A stretch of DNA of 6,700 nucleotides from positions 1 through 6,700 of the forward strand of contig JADQBU010000081.1 of NCBI GenBank assembly GCA_016278435.1. Direction: 5' to 3'. Positions within the stretch are counted from its first letter, which is position 1; each line of letters starts with the position of its first letter. The DNA is from Halanaerobiales bacterium (lineage in GTDB: Bacteria; Bacillota; Halanaerobiia; Halanaerobiales; JADQBU01). The translations under genes were made by a program, and so were the position numbers. The notes under the pieces are model-generated. The model worked only from the letters and a program-made list of their open reading frames with translations. It made no database searches and had not been told where the DNA came from. This document shows positions 1 to 6,182 of this stretch, one piece after another.

Positions 1-724
1 TCCAGGTAAAACTGGAATTGCTCATTCCCAGGGGAATCAAAACTTCTTGCTCCATGTATTCAGCAAATTCCCGACCGGTTACCTCCTCAATTAACAACTC
101 AAGTAAATTAAATCCTGTATTGGAATATGAAAATAATAATCCCGGCTCCTGTTTTAGAACAGCTCTTTTTGATAGGCTTGCTTCCAATGAGGGAATATCT
201 TCATCTGGTGAATAATGAACACCAACAGTTCCCAGAGGCAAACCAGCACTATGACTGAGTAACTGCCTTACTGTTATTTTCCCCTCTGAAAATTCAGAGT
301 CTGGCAATTTCCAGTTAGCAAGATACATCTCAACTGGTTCGTCCAGACCTATCTTTCCCTGCTCAACTAATTTCATTACACCCCAGGCAGTGACAGACTT
401 GGAAATAGACTGCACACGGCAGTAAGTATCAGTAGTCATTTTTCTGCCTTCTTCAATGTCAGCATACCCATAGGACTTTGACCAGACTGTCTTACCTTTT
501 CTAATAAGTGCAATATTCACTCCGGGAATATCATAATCTTTCATTAAAAACGGAATCCGTTGGTCAAGATATTCTGTATATTCTTCCGGGGAAGTAAATT
601 CCCCGGTATTTATCGGTGTAAAGAGTTTAAAGGCAAATAATAATGCAGAGAAAATTATTAATATAACTATAATTTTAGTAAAGTTATGTTTTGAAATCCT
701 ATTTTTATTACTTATTTTATTCAC
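1..724 (-). CDS. Membrane-anchored serine hydrolase, beta-lactamase (class C)/DD-peptidase-like family, C-terminus beyond window
   Basis: The minus strand is open from a GTG at 724 to the left edge, giving the first 241 residues of a longer protein. Residues about 17-34 form one hydrophobic helix after a basic N-terminus (an anchor or uncleaved signal), so the enzyme domain should lie outside the membrane. The PF00144 signature is clear: an S-I-S-K motif (nucleophile Ser106, Lys109) in the context CRVQSISKSVTAW, then LLSHSAGLP at 156-163, then the Y-S-N motif at 200-202. Members include class C beta-lactamases, esterases and D-aminopeptidases, and substrate cannot be assigned here. No ATG occurs before residue 61, so a GTG start is needed. 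The GTG at 724 follows AGAGGAG only one base away, which is unusually close; the alternative in-frame GTG at 748 has no good ribosome site. The last third of the protein lies outside the window. Family confidence is high, start confidence moderate. Confidence 0.9.
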   Translation of the reverse strand, partial: MNKISNKNRISKHNFTKIIVILIIFSALLFAFKLFTPINTGEFTSPEEYTEYLDQRIPFLMKDYDIPGVNIALIRKGKTVWSKSYGYADIEEGRKMTTDTYCRVQSISKSVTAWGVMKLVEQGKIGLDEPVEMYLANWKLPDSEFSEGKITVRQLLSHSAGLPLGTVGVHYSPDEDIPSLEASLSKRAVLKQEPGLLFSYSNTGFNLLELLIEEVTGREFAEYMEQEVLIPLGMSNSSFTW

Positions 725-788
725 TCTCCTCTTGATCCCGGATTCCACCCACTATCAATCCGGCAAGAACACCTATTAATATACCCAT
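717..788 (-). CDS. Possible 23-residue hydrophobic small peptide upstream of and overlapping the serine hydrolase
   Basis: An ATG at 788 opens a 23-codon frame. It begins with a glycine-rich hydrophobic stretch (MGILIGVLAGLIVGG) long enough for one membrane helix and ends in a charged tail (IRDQEESE). Its TAA falls inside the start of the serine hydrolase gene: the string GTGAATAA holds the hydrolase GTG and the peptide stop in different frames. The ribosome site of the hydrolase lies wholly inside this frame, an arrangement that suits translational coupling. Against it, no strong ribosome site precedes the ATG (only AAAGG, 12 bases away), and I recognise no homologous family. It may be a small membrane peptide, a leader, or chance. 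Confidence 0.3.
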   Translation of the reverse strand: MGILIGVLAGLIVGGIRDQEESE

Positions 789-845
789 AATTGACTGATG
801 CCTTTATTCCTGGAACCTTTAAACTTTTTTGAATAAATTCCCTCG

Positions 846-1655
846 CTAAATCTTTTTATTATAACATATAAAAGCCTCAACCTTTTTAAATCCTTCACTT
901 TGATATAATTGAATTGCATTTTCATTTGTTGAATGTACAACTAAACCCACTTTTTTTGCCATATTATTATATGATAAATTTATTGCAGACCTCAGTAGAT
1001 TTCTTCCTAATCCCATCCCTCTATACTGTTTATTAATACTTAACCATGAGATGAAACCTACTTTTATATTATCCTCAACTTCTATATCTATTTGAATTGT
1101 CCCAATTGGTATTCTCCCTCTCCATAATATAAGCATTTCTGTATTTTGACCCTTCATTTCTTTTATATCATTTGATTGCAATTGAGAAAACCCCTGATGA
1201 TCTTTGAAATTATTATTAATAATATCACACCAAATATTTTCTTCTTTATTCTCCTGTACAGATTTTAAATTAAAAATATCATGAAATTCAACTTTATTAA
1301 GCTGAATATTATCAATCTCTAAATACCAGGAATATCGTTGTTCATAAAAGTCCAGCCTTTTTAAGATATCTCTTACTGTTATTTTACCTTCAGGAATGAA
1401 AAGATAAATGTTTTTCAACGCATCTGTGTAAGGTAATATTTTGTCAAGCAAACATTTATAGTTATCATATTTAGCTTCAGTTGAGTGTAAAATTCTAAAC
1501 CTTCCCTTATCCATCATCAATGATATCACACCGGTTAATTCATTTGATCGATTATATAACAAATATGTAGGGTTTTCTTTACCTGGGGTAAAGTTTTCAT
1601 CCGGCAGATAAGATTCGTCATGTTCTTTTGCATTTTTTCTTCCGGGCAGTATCAA
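846..1655 (-). pseudogene. N-terminally truncated two-domain GNAT N-acetyltransferase
   Basis: The frame encodes two GNAT-like halves, as in mycothiol-synthase-like proteins. The second half (about residues 120-269) is a complete acetyl-CoA-binding domain, with the motif A loop QYRGMGLG at 210-217 and the usual NENAIQLYQSEGF region at 245-256. The first half contains only the later strands and helices of a GNAT fold (YLLYNRSNELTGVISLM at 31-47, then a helix near 64-80). The opening strand and helices, roughly 40 residues in the family, are missing. The only available start is a TTG at 1655 with no ribosome site. The first dozen residues are an out-of-frame reading of another acetyltransferase remnant (1618-1728). 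I read this as a gene that lost its 5' end in a deletion and is probably not properly translated; a short but active protein using the second domain alone remains possible. The substrate is unknown. It lies directly downstream of the DUF4932 gene on the same strand. Confidence 0.7.
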
Positions 1656-1728
1656 CTACTTTTTCTATAAGTTTTGTTCCAATACCTTTACTCTCAATAA
1701 AACTATCCAGGGAAATTATATTTTCAGC
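1618..1728 (-). pseudogene. Fragment of a second GNAT acetyltransferase (acetyl-CoA-binding region)
   Basis: In a different frame from the neighbouring ORFs, the minus strand from about 1728 to the TGA at 1618-1620 reads ENIISLDSFIESKGIG followed by TKLIEKVVDTARKKKCKRT. This is a typical GNAT motif A: a beta strand, the K-G-I-G pyrophosphate loop, and the following helix ending in a basic turn. Both the N-terminal half and the C-terminal strands of such a domain are missing. The piece overlaps the last codons of the DUF4932 gene by a few bases and overlaps the first codons of the truncated acetyltransferase downstream. It has no start codon of its own. The family resemblance comes from reading the translation; the exact left limit is approximate. 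Confidence 0.65.
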
Positions 1729-2927
1729 AAGGTTATTGAAACTAACAACACACCTAATAATACAATGATTCCTTTAAACATCCGACCATTATTACTGACT
1801 TCTTTTGTAAGCTTTTCAAGGTTATCACTGTAATTTGCAAATAAATAAGGAATAAACTTATCAAAAGTATTAAACTCATCTCTATGATTTCGATAATATT
1901 CCAGTTGTTCAATGGTATATTCAGTTAGGTAAAAACCTCTCTCCGTATTATATTTTAATTGGTCCCTGTATAAATCCTCATCATATAAATCTTTTACCGC
2001 CAGAACTGTTACAGCCCTTAAAATCTGCTCATTAAAAAAAGTCTCAATACTACTATAGGCCTGTTTGCGCATTATCTTTTTTACTGGTTTATAAAAATCT
2101 GATAAATCTAATTCATCTATTAAATTACTGTATTTTGCTACTGAGGGATTAACAAAAGAATGACCCCATTCATGTAAAGCGAGCAATTCCAGAGAAGTCC
2201 CCGAGGGAAACTCTGGTTCATTTTCACTACTTCCTCTTTCCCGTACAACCTGGTAAATTATTTTTTTGCCATCTGGTTTCTCTATAGTAGCTCCATATCC
2301 CCCACCTGGAAACATGGCTGGAGCCAGAACCAGATGAAATTCATCTCCACTCCAACCAAAAAAGTTCTGCTCCCAGTTGATTACCTTTCTGGCATCAAAC
2401 TCCTTCATTATAATATCTAAATAACTTTGAAAATCATCACGATGTTTTTCGAAGAATGTATTGAAATCAGATTTTTGAGCTAAGTCAATCAGCGCTAATC
2501 TAAACTTTCCCAGAATATTTTTACCGTCTGCTCTGTTTATTAAATATTCACTATAACCGTTTTCTAATTTTAAATCCGGTAGTGGTCCCAGACTTAAAAT
2601 AAAATTTGGTGGGGCATCATAGGTGAAACCTCTGTTGGTTAAGTCCTGGGCAATTTTTATGGCTTCATCATCTTTATATTGAGTAAAAAATGATTTTAAA
2701 TCACGATAATATTCGTTACCTTTGCTCTGTGGTCCATTAATATCTATCCAGGTGGTTTGACTTAATACCCCGGCTAATAATTCAACACGGGGTAATATTT
2801 CTACAAAAACATTATCAAGAGTATCAGTATTTCTTACAGGTTTGTAAAAATCATCTGCAGTTACAATACCCTGAAAGATCAACAAACATAAACAAAAGAA
2901 AATTAAAAAAAACTTACTTTTAATCAT
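1716..2927 (-). CDS. DUF4932 family protein, putative membrane-anchored HExxH zinc metalloprotease
   Basis: This 403-residue protein has a signal peptide (hydrophobic residues 6-22, likely cleavage after VTA at 24) and a C-terminal hydrophobic helix at about 384-401. It should therefore sit outside the cell, tethered by its C-terminus. The overall pattern matches DUF4932. The catalytic signature is HEWGHSFVNP, with HExxH at 252-256, and a glutamate at 300 in FFNEQILRA lies at a spacing suited to the third zinc ligand of a gluzincin-type protease. Peptidase activity is inferred from the motif; the substrate is unknown. The ATG at 2927 is supported by AAGGTGA six bases upstream. It overlaps the stop of the GH5 gene in the string ATGATTAA, so the two genes are almost certainly co-transcribed and probably translationally coupled. 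Confidence 0.85.
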   Translation of the reverse strand: MIKSKFFLIFFCLCLLIFQGIVTADDFYKPVRNTDTLDNVFVEILPRVELLAGVLSQTTWIDINGPQSKGNEYYRDLKSFFTQYKDDEAIKIAQDLTNRGFTYDAPPNFILSLGPLPDLKLENGYSEYLINRADGKNILGKFRLALIDLAQKSDFNTFFEKHRDDFQSYLDIIMKEFDARKVINWEQNFFGWSGDEFHLVLAPAMFPGGGYGATIEKPDGKKIIYQVVRERGSSENEPEFPSGTSLELLALHEWGHSFVNPSVAKYSNLIDELDLSDFYKPVKKIMRKQAYSSIETFFNEQILRAVTVLAVKDLYDEDLYRDQLKYNTERGFYLTEYTIEQLEYYRNHRDEFNTFDKFIPYLFANYSDNLEKLTKEVSNNGRMFKGIIVLLGVLLVSITLLKI

Positions 2928-3981
2928 TTGCTTTCACCTTCAACTTCTTTTTAATATATTTGCCGTATTTTGTTAAACTTTTAAAATCTTCTTTAAATAT
3001 ATTTGGCTCCCACTTATTATCATACCAACAGGCTATCCAACCTATATTTCTTTCTTCTAAAAATTTTAAAAATGTTTTACCATAATTATCGGCATTACCA
3101 ACCAGATACAACTGGTCCGTATCCTGGTCTTCATCTATAAATCCCCATTCAGTTATTAACACAGGATATTTTTTTGATATATTTCCAAAATAATAAGACC
3201 AGGTATTTTGTTTATGGGCTGGATATATGTGGGAAGCATAGACAATATTTTTATATTTTATCGGGTTTTCTTCAACCCATGAAATATTTTTTCCATACTG
3301 GGTACCTCCTATAATTATTAGCTGTTCTGCACCAATATTTCTAATGATACCTGCTATCTTATTGGCATTCTCATTCCATAAAGTTTCAGATATATCTGCC
3401 GGTTCATTATATATCTCAAATAAAACATGTGGTGCATTTATAAAATATTTTGAGACTTTTTCCCAGAAAGAAATAGTTAATTCTTTAGTCGGAATTTCTA
3501 TATCTGGCATATTTTGACCCTCACCCGTAGATATATTTCCAATATAATGCCAGTCTATAATCACATAAATATTTAATTCGCCAGTCCATTTGACGATAAG
3601 ATCAAGATATCTCCATAAATAATCCTCATCATTTACCCAGTTTTCTGGATGAACTGGAATTCTAATAATATTCGCTCCTGTTTCTTTTATTTGGTCAAAA
3701 AAACCCTTATTGAATTTATTTAAATTATGTAATCGTGCTGGATCCGCCGGCATAATTCCTTTAAATAATATTGCCTTTCCTTCTGAATTAATAATTTGAT
3801 TACCTTCAGTTTTTAAAATTGCTGGGTATTCTACTTCATTTTCAAGAATAAATAATTCTTTATGTTTTACCGGTGATAATATTTTACCATTTTCAGAAAT
3901 TTTAGCAATAATTAATATTACTATAAGAGCAATAAAAAAAAGAGCTAAAATTATTAAGAACACTTTTACCACCTTAGACAT
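2920..3981 (-). CDS. Membrane-anchored glycoside hydrolase family 5 (cellulase-like)
   Basis: This 353-residue protein carries one strongly hydrophobic N-terminal helix at about 4-26 after SKVVK. No clear signal peptidase site follows, so it is probably an anchor placing a GH5 (beta/alpha)8 barrel outside the membrane. GH5 landmarks are all present: an early arginine in NIIRIPVHP (R107), DWHY (H145), the acid/base glutamate in IYNEP (E193), the HIY pair (H251, Y253) and the nucleophile glutamate in ITEWGF (E278), followed by a tryptophan near 319. Endoglucanase-type beta-glycan cleavage is the family's common activity; the actual substrate (cellulose, mannan, an envelope glycan) cannot be read from sequence. 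An in-frame GTG at 3990 exists, but it lies within the ribosome site GAGGTGAT, which is six bases before the ATG at 3981, so I chose 3981. The gene starts 36 bases after the AlkD-like gene and overlaps the DUF4932 gene. Confidence 0.9.
   Translation of the reverse strand: MSKVVKVFLIILALFFIALIVILIIAKISENGKILSPVKHKELFILENEVEYPAILKTEGNQIINSEGKAILFKGIMPADPARLHNLNKFNKGFFDQIKETGANIIRIPVHPENWVNDEDYLWRYLDLIVKWTGELNIYVIIDWHYIGNISTGEGQNMPDIEIPTKELTISFWEKVSKYFINAPHVLFEIYNEPADISETLWNENANKIAGIIRNIGAEQLIIIGGTQYGKNISWVEENPIKYKNIVYASHIYPAHKQNTWSYYFGNISKKYPVLITEWGFIDEDQDTDQLYLVGNADNYGKTFLKFLEERNIGWIACWYDNKWEPNIFKEDFKSLTKYGKYIKKKLKVKAND
2934..2940 (-). promoter_or_regulatory. Ribosome binding site of the DUF4932 gene
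   Basis: AAGGTGA lies six bases before the ATG at 2927. It falls inside the last codons of the preceding GH5 gene, which supports coupled translation of the pair. Confidence 0.7.
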
Positions 3982-3985
3982 AATA

Positions 3986-3993
3986 ATCACCTC
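3986..3993 (-). promoter_or_regulatory. Ribosome binding site of the GH5 gene, decides the start
   Basis: GAGGTGAT is a near-perfect match to the 16S rRNA tail and places translation at the ATG at 3981. The upstream in-frame GTG at 3990 is part of this site and is therefore unlikely to be the start. Confidence 0.75.
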
Positions 3994-4017
3994 TTTACAT
4001 GGTGAGATTCATATATT

Positions 4018-4677
4018 TCAAAGATTCATTAATTCACTTTTAATATGGTCTGGAGTTTTTTCCAGAGCATATCTAAAGATAACCCGGGATAAGTTATCTA
4101 CATTGTTTTTTAAGTAATTATAAACTTCTTTGGGATAACTTAAATAAGTATATTTCAAAAGCCAGCCTACACCCTTCTGTACATGAATCTCTTCATCATC
4201 TTTTAGTTTTTCAACAACCTTCAATACTTTATCAAAACTAATATTTACTTTAAAACTCCGTGTTGATTCCAGCAGGCTAACCGGAGCTGCTCTTCTAACA
4301 TAAGTCTTTTCTGAATCAGTCCATTTCATTACTTCTGCAAACAACCGGGGATATTTTTCAACCATAGGATTTAACACCCGGTAACAAAAAATATCACATC
4401 TACCCCATCTATTTATATAATTATACAACCACTTCTGGTAATAAGGCATAAATTCAAGTTGATAAAGTTTTTTTCTTTTAATCCATTCAGTAACTAACCA
4501 GAATATCTCACCTTTATCTGTGGAAACAAAATAATCAAATAGTTCCATTAAATCCTCGTTATTAGCAGATAAAAATGGATATACCCTCCTTGCTACTTTA
4601 ATCCTGGCAGCAGAGTCGGCAGCTCCGATATTTTTATATTCTTCTTTAATTAATTTCAGTAACTGATTTTTATCCAA
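4018..4677 (-). CDS. DNA alkylation repair protein, AlkD-like HEAT-repeat DNA glycosylase
   Basis: This is a 219-residue all-helical protein, close to the family's usual size. It matches the DNA_alkylation family (PF08713), whose members excise N3- and N7-alkylated purines without base flipping. AlkD landmarks appear in order: W91 and D95 in NRWGRCD, matching the W...D pair that faces the lesion; R128/R129 in YVRRAAPVSLL; and W172 in KGVGWLLK. The first half of the family motif varies slightly (WGRCD rather than the common NSWD), so activity is likely but not certain. The protein should be cytoplasmic. The start is a TTG at 4677 with GGGAGGAA six bases upstream. An ATG lies just after that site but is followed directly by TAA. 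The gene is first in a run with the GH5 and DUF4932 genes; no functional link with them is evident. It diverges from the ymaF-like gene. Confidence 0.88.
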   Translation of the reverse strand: MDKNQLLKLIKEEYKNIGAADSAARIKVARRVYPFLSANNEDLMELFDYFVSTDKGEIFWLVTEWIKRKKLYQLEFMPYYQKWLYNYINRWGRCDIFCYRVLNPMVEKYPRLFAEVMKWTDSEKTYVRRAAPVSLLESTRSFKVNISFDKVLKVVEKLKDDEEIHVQKGVGWLLKYTYLSYPKEVYNYLKNNVDNLSRVIFRYALEKTPDHIKSELMNL

Positions 4678-4683
4678 TTTACA

Positions 4684-4691
4684 TTCCTCCC
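4684..4691 (-). promoter_or_regulatory. Ribosome binding site fixing the TTG start of the AlkD-like gene
   Basis: GGGAGGAA precedes the TTG at 4677 by six bases. The only nearby ATG is followed at once by a TAA stop, so the TTG is the credible initiation codon. Confidence 0.75.
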
Positions 4692-4731
4692 TGAATTCAC
4701 CAAATAATATTAATTGTCATAAATTAAGATA

Positions 4732-4741
4732 AAGGGGGTGA
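4732..4741 (+). promoter_or_regulatory. Ribosome binding site of the ymaF-like gene
   Basis: AAGGGGGTGA stands four bases before the ATG at 4746 and is a strong site. It is the main support for this plus-strand gene in an otherwise minus-strand window. Confidence 0.75.
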
Positions 4742-4745
4742 AATT

Positions 4746-5072
4746 ATGTATAGAGATGAAGATCCTTATCAGCATGTCCACGATCATACTGGTATAACCA
4801 GCTGTAATGATGGGCACTGCCATGTTCATCCCGGAATAACAAGTACCCCCATTAGAGAAAACAGAACACATTATCACGAAATTATTGGCGGTACAACCTT
4901 TAATGATGGACATTTTCATTATTACCGGGCCAGAACAGGACCTGCTATAGATTTACCTGATGGAAATCACACACATCAGGCATCATTTTCAACAAGTTAC
5001 GAGGATGGTCATAGACATTATATTACCGGATTTGTTGTACCTGTAAGATCAGAAATGGAGGACCGCTATTAA
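4746..5072 (+). CDS. ymaF: YmaF family histidine-rich repeat protein
   Basis: This 108-residue protein is recognisable as a member of the YmaF family (PF12788), whose function is not established. It contains 14 histidines, mostly in six HxH motifs at residues 10/12, 24/26, 42/44, 56/58, 75/77 and 89/91. The spacing shows three tandem repeats of about 32-33 residues. Each has a first HxH, a G-[IT]-T-like strand, an N/E-D-G turn and a second HxH exactly 14 residues after the first. Such clusters suggest transition-metal binding within a small beta-rich fold, but that is an inference. There is no signal peptide or membrane segment. A single cysteine pair (C20, C25) lies in the first repeat only. 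It is the sole plus-strand gene here, lies 68 bases from the divergent AlkD-like gene, and ends just before a bidirectional terminator, so it is probably monocistronic. The symbol is by family resemblance. Confidence 0.88.
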   Translation: MYRDEDPYQHVHDHTGITSCNDGHCHVHPGITSTPIRENRTHYHEIIGGTTFNDGHFHYYRARTGPAIDLPDGNHTHQASFSTSYEDGHRHYITGFVVPVRSEMEDRY

Positions 5073-5102
5073 TAATATTTAATAATAAAAAATAATTTTA
5101 TT

Positions 5103-5142
5103 AAACAGGGGGAAAGTATAATTTCTTCCTGTTTTATTTTTT
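5103..5142. terminator. Bidirectional rho-independent terminator
   Basis: A perfect 7-bp outer stem (AAACAGG at 5103-5109, CCTGTTT at 5128-5134) continues through two G-T wobble pairs and four more pairs (GAAA/TTTC) to a six-base loop at 5116-5121. On the plus strand it is followed by TTATTTTTT. On the minus strand it is followed by a T-rich stretch (AATAAAATTATTTTTTA). It therefore suits termination of both the ymaF-like gene and the convergent acetyltransferase transcript. Confidence 0.8.
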
Positions 5143-5187
5143 CTTCCTTAGCTTTTCTATAAGTCTATCTGTTTCCAGTTTTAACAT
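5134..5187 (-). pseudogene. Possible N-terminal remnant of a RimJ/RimL-type acetyltransferase gene
   Basis: An ATG overlapping the stop of the YdaF-like gene (string ATGTTAA) opens a 17-codon frame reading MLKLETDRLIEKLRKKK, which stops inside the terminator stem. The L-E-T-D-R-L-I opening is the usual N-terminal signature of RimJ/RimL-type GNAT proteins. The rest is a short lysine-rich tail with no further similarity. It may be the leftover 5' end of a second acetyltransferase gene once coupled to the one upstream, or a coincidence in 54 bases. Confidence 0.35.
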
Positions 5188-5741
5188 TTTTCATCATCCC
5201 GGTTTACATATTCACTTGCCAATAAACCGTAAATCACAAGGTTAACATAGTGGTCATATAACCACTGAGCTTCTCTGATTAATCCTTCCCTTACAAAACC
5301 CAGTTTCAAAGGAATCTGCTGACTTTTAGTATTTTGTTCAGCACAATGAATCTCAACCTTATTTAACTTTAACCGGTTAAACAAGTAATCCAGTAATGCC
5401 TTACATGCTTTTGTGATTATTCCTCTACCCTGATAATTCTGGTCTATCCAGTATCCTATCTCGGTTTTCTTATCTTCCCAGTCGATTTCATGTAGACCAA
5501 TAATTCCAGTTAATTTCTGGTCTACCAAGATACCAGCCTGAAACCCATTATTGTTAGCAAACTGGTCCCGGGTATTATTGATAAAAGAAACAGTATCATT
5601 AACCTCTTTAATTTTATCCAACCAGGACAACCATTGGCGTAAATATAATCTATTTGAATTAATTAAAGCATATAAATCTTCTGCGTCACTCTTATTTAAT
5701 AATTTAAGTGATATATTATCGTCAACCTTATATTCAAACAT
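5181..5741 (-). CDS. YdaF/RimL-type GNAT N-acetyltransferase
   Basis: This complete 186-residue cytoplasmic GNAT protein closely resembles Bacillus subtilis YdaF and the RimJ/RimL ribosomal-protein acetyltransferases. Shared blocks, recalled from YdaF, include the N-terminus MFxxKV...I.L.LL, the EIGYWI strand at 95-100 and the acetyl-CoA loop QGRGI at 104-108. The NTKS element at 137-140 and the GF.REG turn near 148-153 follow the same pattern. It transfers acetyl from acetyl-CoA, probably to a protein N-terminus or small amine; the true substrate is unknown. An earlier ATG at 5756 is in frame, but the ribosome site GGGGAGG (5748-5754) starts right behind it and serves the ATG at 5741, where YdaF also begins. 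It is last in a minus-strand run after the hydrolase and DUF3784 genes and ends before the terminator. Confidence 0.88.
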   Translation of the reverse strand: MFEYKVDDNISLKLLNKSDAEDLYALINSNRLYLRQWLSWLDKIKEVNDTVSFINNTRDQFANNNGFQAGILVDQKLTGIIGLHEIDWEDKKTEIGYWIDQNYQGRGIITKACKALLDYLFNRLKLNKVEIHCAEQNTKSQQIPLKLGFVREGLIREAQWLYDHYVNLVIYGLLASEYVNRDDEKC

Positions 5742-5747
5742 CGAATT

Positions 5748-5754
5748 CCTCCCC
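5748..5754 (-). promoter_or_regulatory. Ribosome binding site setting the acetyltransferase start
   Basis: GGGGAGG lies six bases before the ATG at 5741 and overlaps the codons after the earlier in-frame ATG at 5756. This rules in favour of the shorter protein. Confidence 0.75.
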
Positions 5755-5774
5755 ATAATTGATAAATCCCTGCT

Positions 5775-5843
5775 TCAATTAATAGGTCTTTTAAATAATG
5801 CCAGGCCTCCAATAAGTATTAAACTATTTTTAAAAGCGGTCAC
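5775..5843 (-). other. Unassigned short hydrophobic reading frame between DUF3784 and acetyltransferase genes
   Basis: A GTG at 5843, inside the end of the DUF3784 gene, opens a 22-codon frame with a membrane-helix-like core (SLILIGGLALFKRPIN). No ribosome site precedes it. It could be the tail of a lost membrane-protein gene or a chance frame; the 88-base gap holds nothing else that I can identify apart from the next gene's ribosome site. Confidence 0.2.
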
Positions 5844-6141
5844 CTGTGTTCATAAAAATAACTCCAATAATTATTACAGCAATAAATAATATCCAGGATA
5901 TTGTAAAAATCAAACCGGGCATATTGATAAACAGTCCAACTACACCTGGCACCAATATAATTGCAGCAGTTATTAATAAAAAATTTCCAACAAATCTTGT
6001 CAATTTTTCTTCATCAACTTTTTCCCTTTCTTCTTGTGGCATCGTATTATACCCTGCAATCAAGCCACTCACTTTTAAGAATCTAACAATGAGGCCAAAG
6101 AGTAACACCGTAATCCCACCAATAAAACTGGCTATCAACAT
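5830..6141 (-). CDS. DUF3784 family small membrane protein
   Basis: This 103-residue protein has three predicted membrane helices: one at the N-terminus, and two in the C-terminal half around VGNFLLITAAIILVPGVVG and GLIFTISWILFIAVIIIGVIF. Between the first helix and the second lies a charged loop with the family's typical GYNTM followed by an E/K-rich stretch (GLIAGYNTMPQEEREKVDEEKL). This pattern fits DUF3784, a family of unknown function common in Bacillota. The N-terminal in-frame GTG at 6150 is an alternative start, but GGAG at 6150-6153 sits eight bases before the ATG at 6141, which I prefer. The gene begins 41 bases after the hydrolase gene and precedes the acetyltransferase gene by 88 bases, suggesting one transcript. 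No functional link among the three is obvious. Confidence 0.85.
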   Translation of the reverse strand: MLIASFIGGITVLLFGLIVRFLKVSGLIAGYNTMPQEEREKVDEEKLTRFVGNFLLITAAIILVPGVVGLFINMPGLIFTISWILFIAVIIIGVIFMNTGDRF

Positions 6142-6182
6142 ATAAACCACTCCATTAATCTTGATTTATTTTTTATAATCTC

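Noticed and set aside
18..215. Plus-strand 65-codon ORF
   Set aside because: It lies wholly opposite the serine hydrolase gene, whose minus-strand frame shows clear SxxK and YxN motifs; the plus frame has no family-like features.
4678..4745. Divergent promoters between the AlkD-like and ymaF-like genes
   Set aside because: A TATTAT is visible on the minus strand at 4704-4709, but no matching -35 box at a proper distance was found for either direction in this AT-rich stretch.
4710..4919. Minus-strand 69-codon ORF
   Set aside because: It is antisense to the ymaF-like gene, whose repeat structure and ribosome site are convincing.
5551..5889. Plus-strand 112-codon ORF
   Set aside because: It is antisense to the YdaF-like acetyltransferase and the end of the DUF3784 gene, with no ribosome site or recognisable domain.
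5846..6145. Plus-strand 99-codon ORF
   Set aside because: It mirrors the DUF3784 gene almost exactly; the minus frame has the three membrane helices and the family loop.
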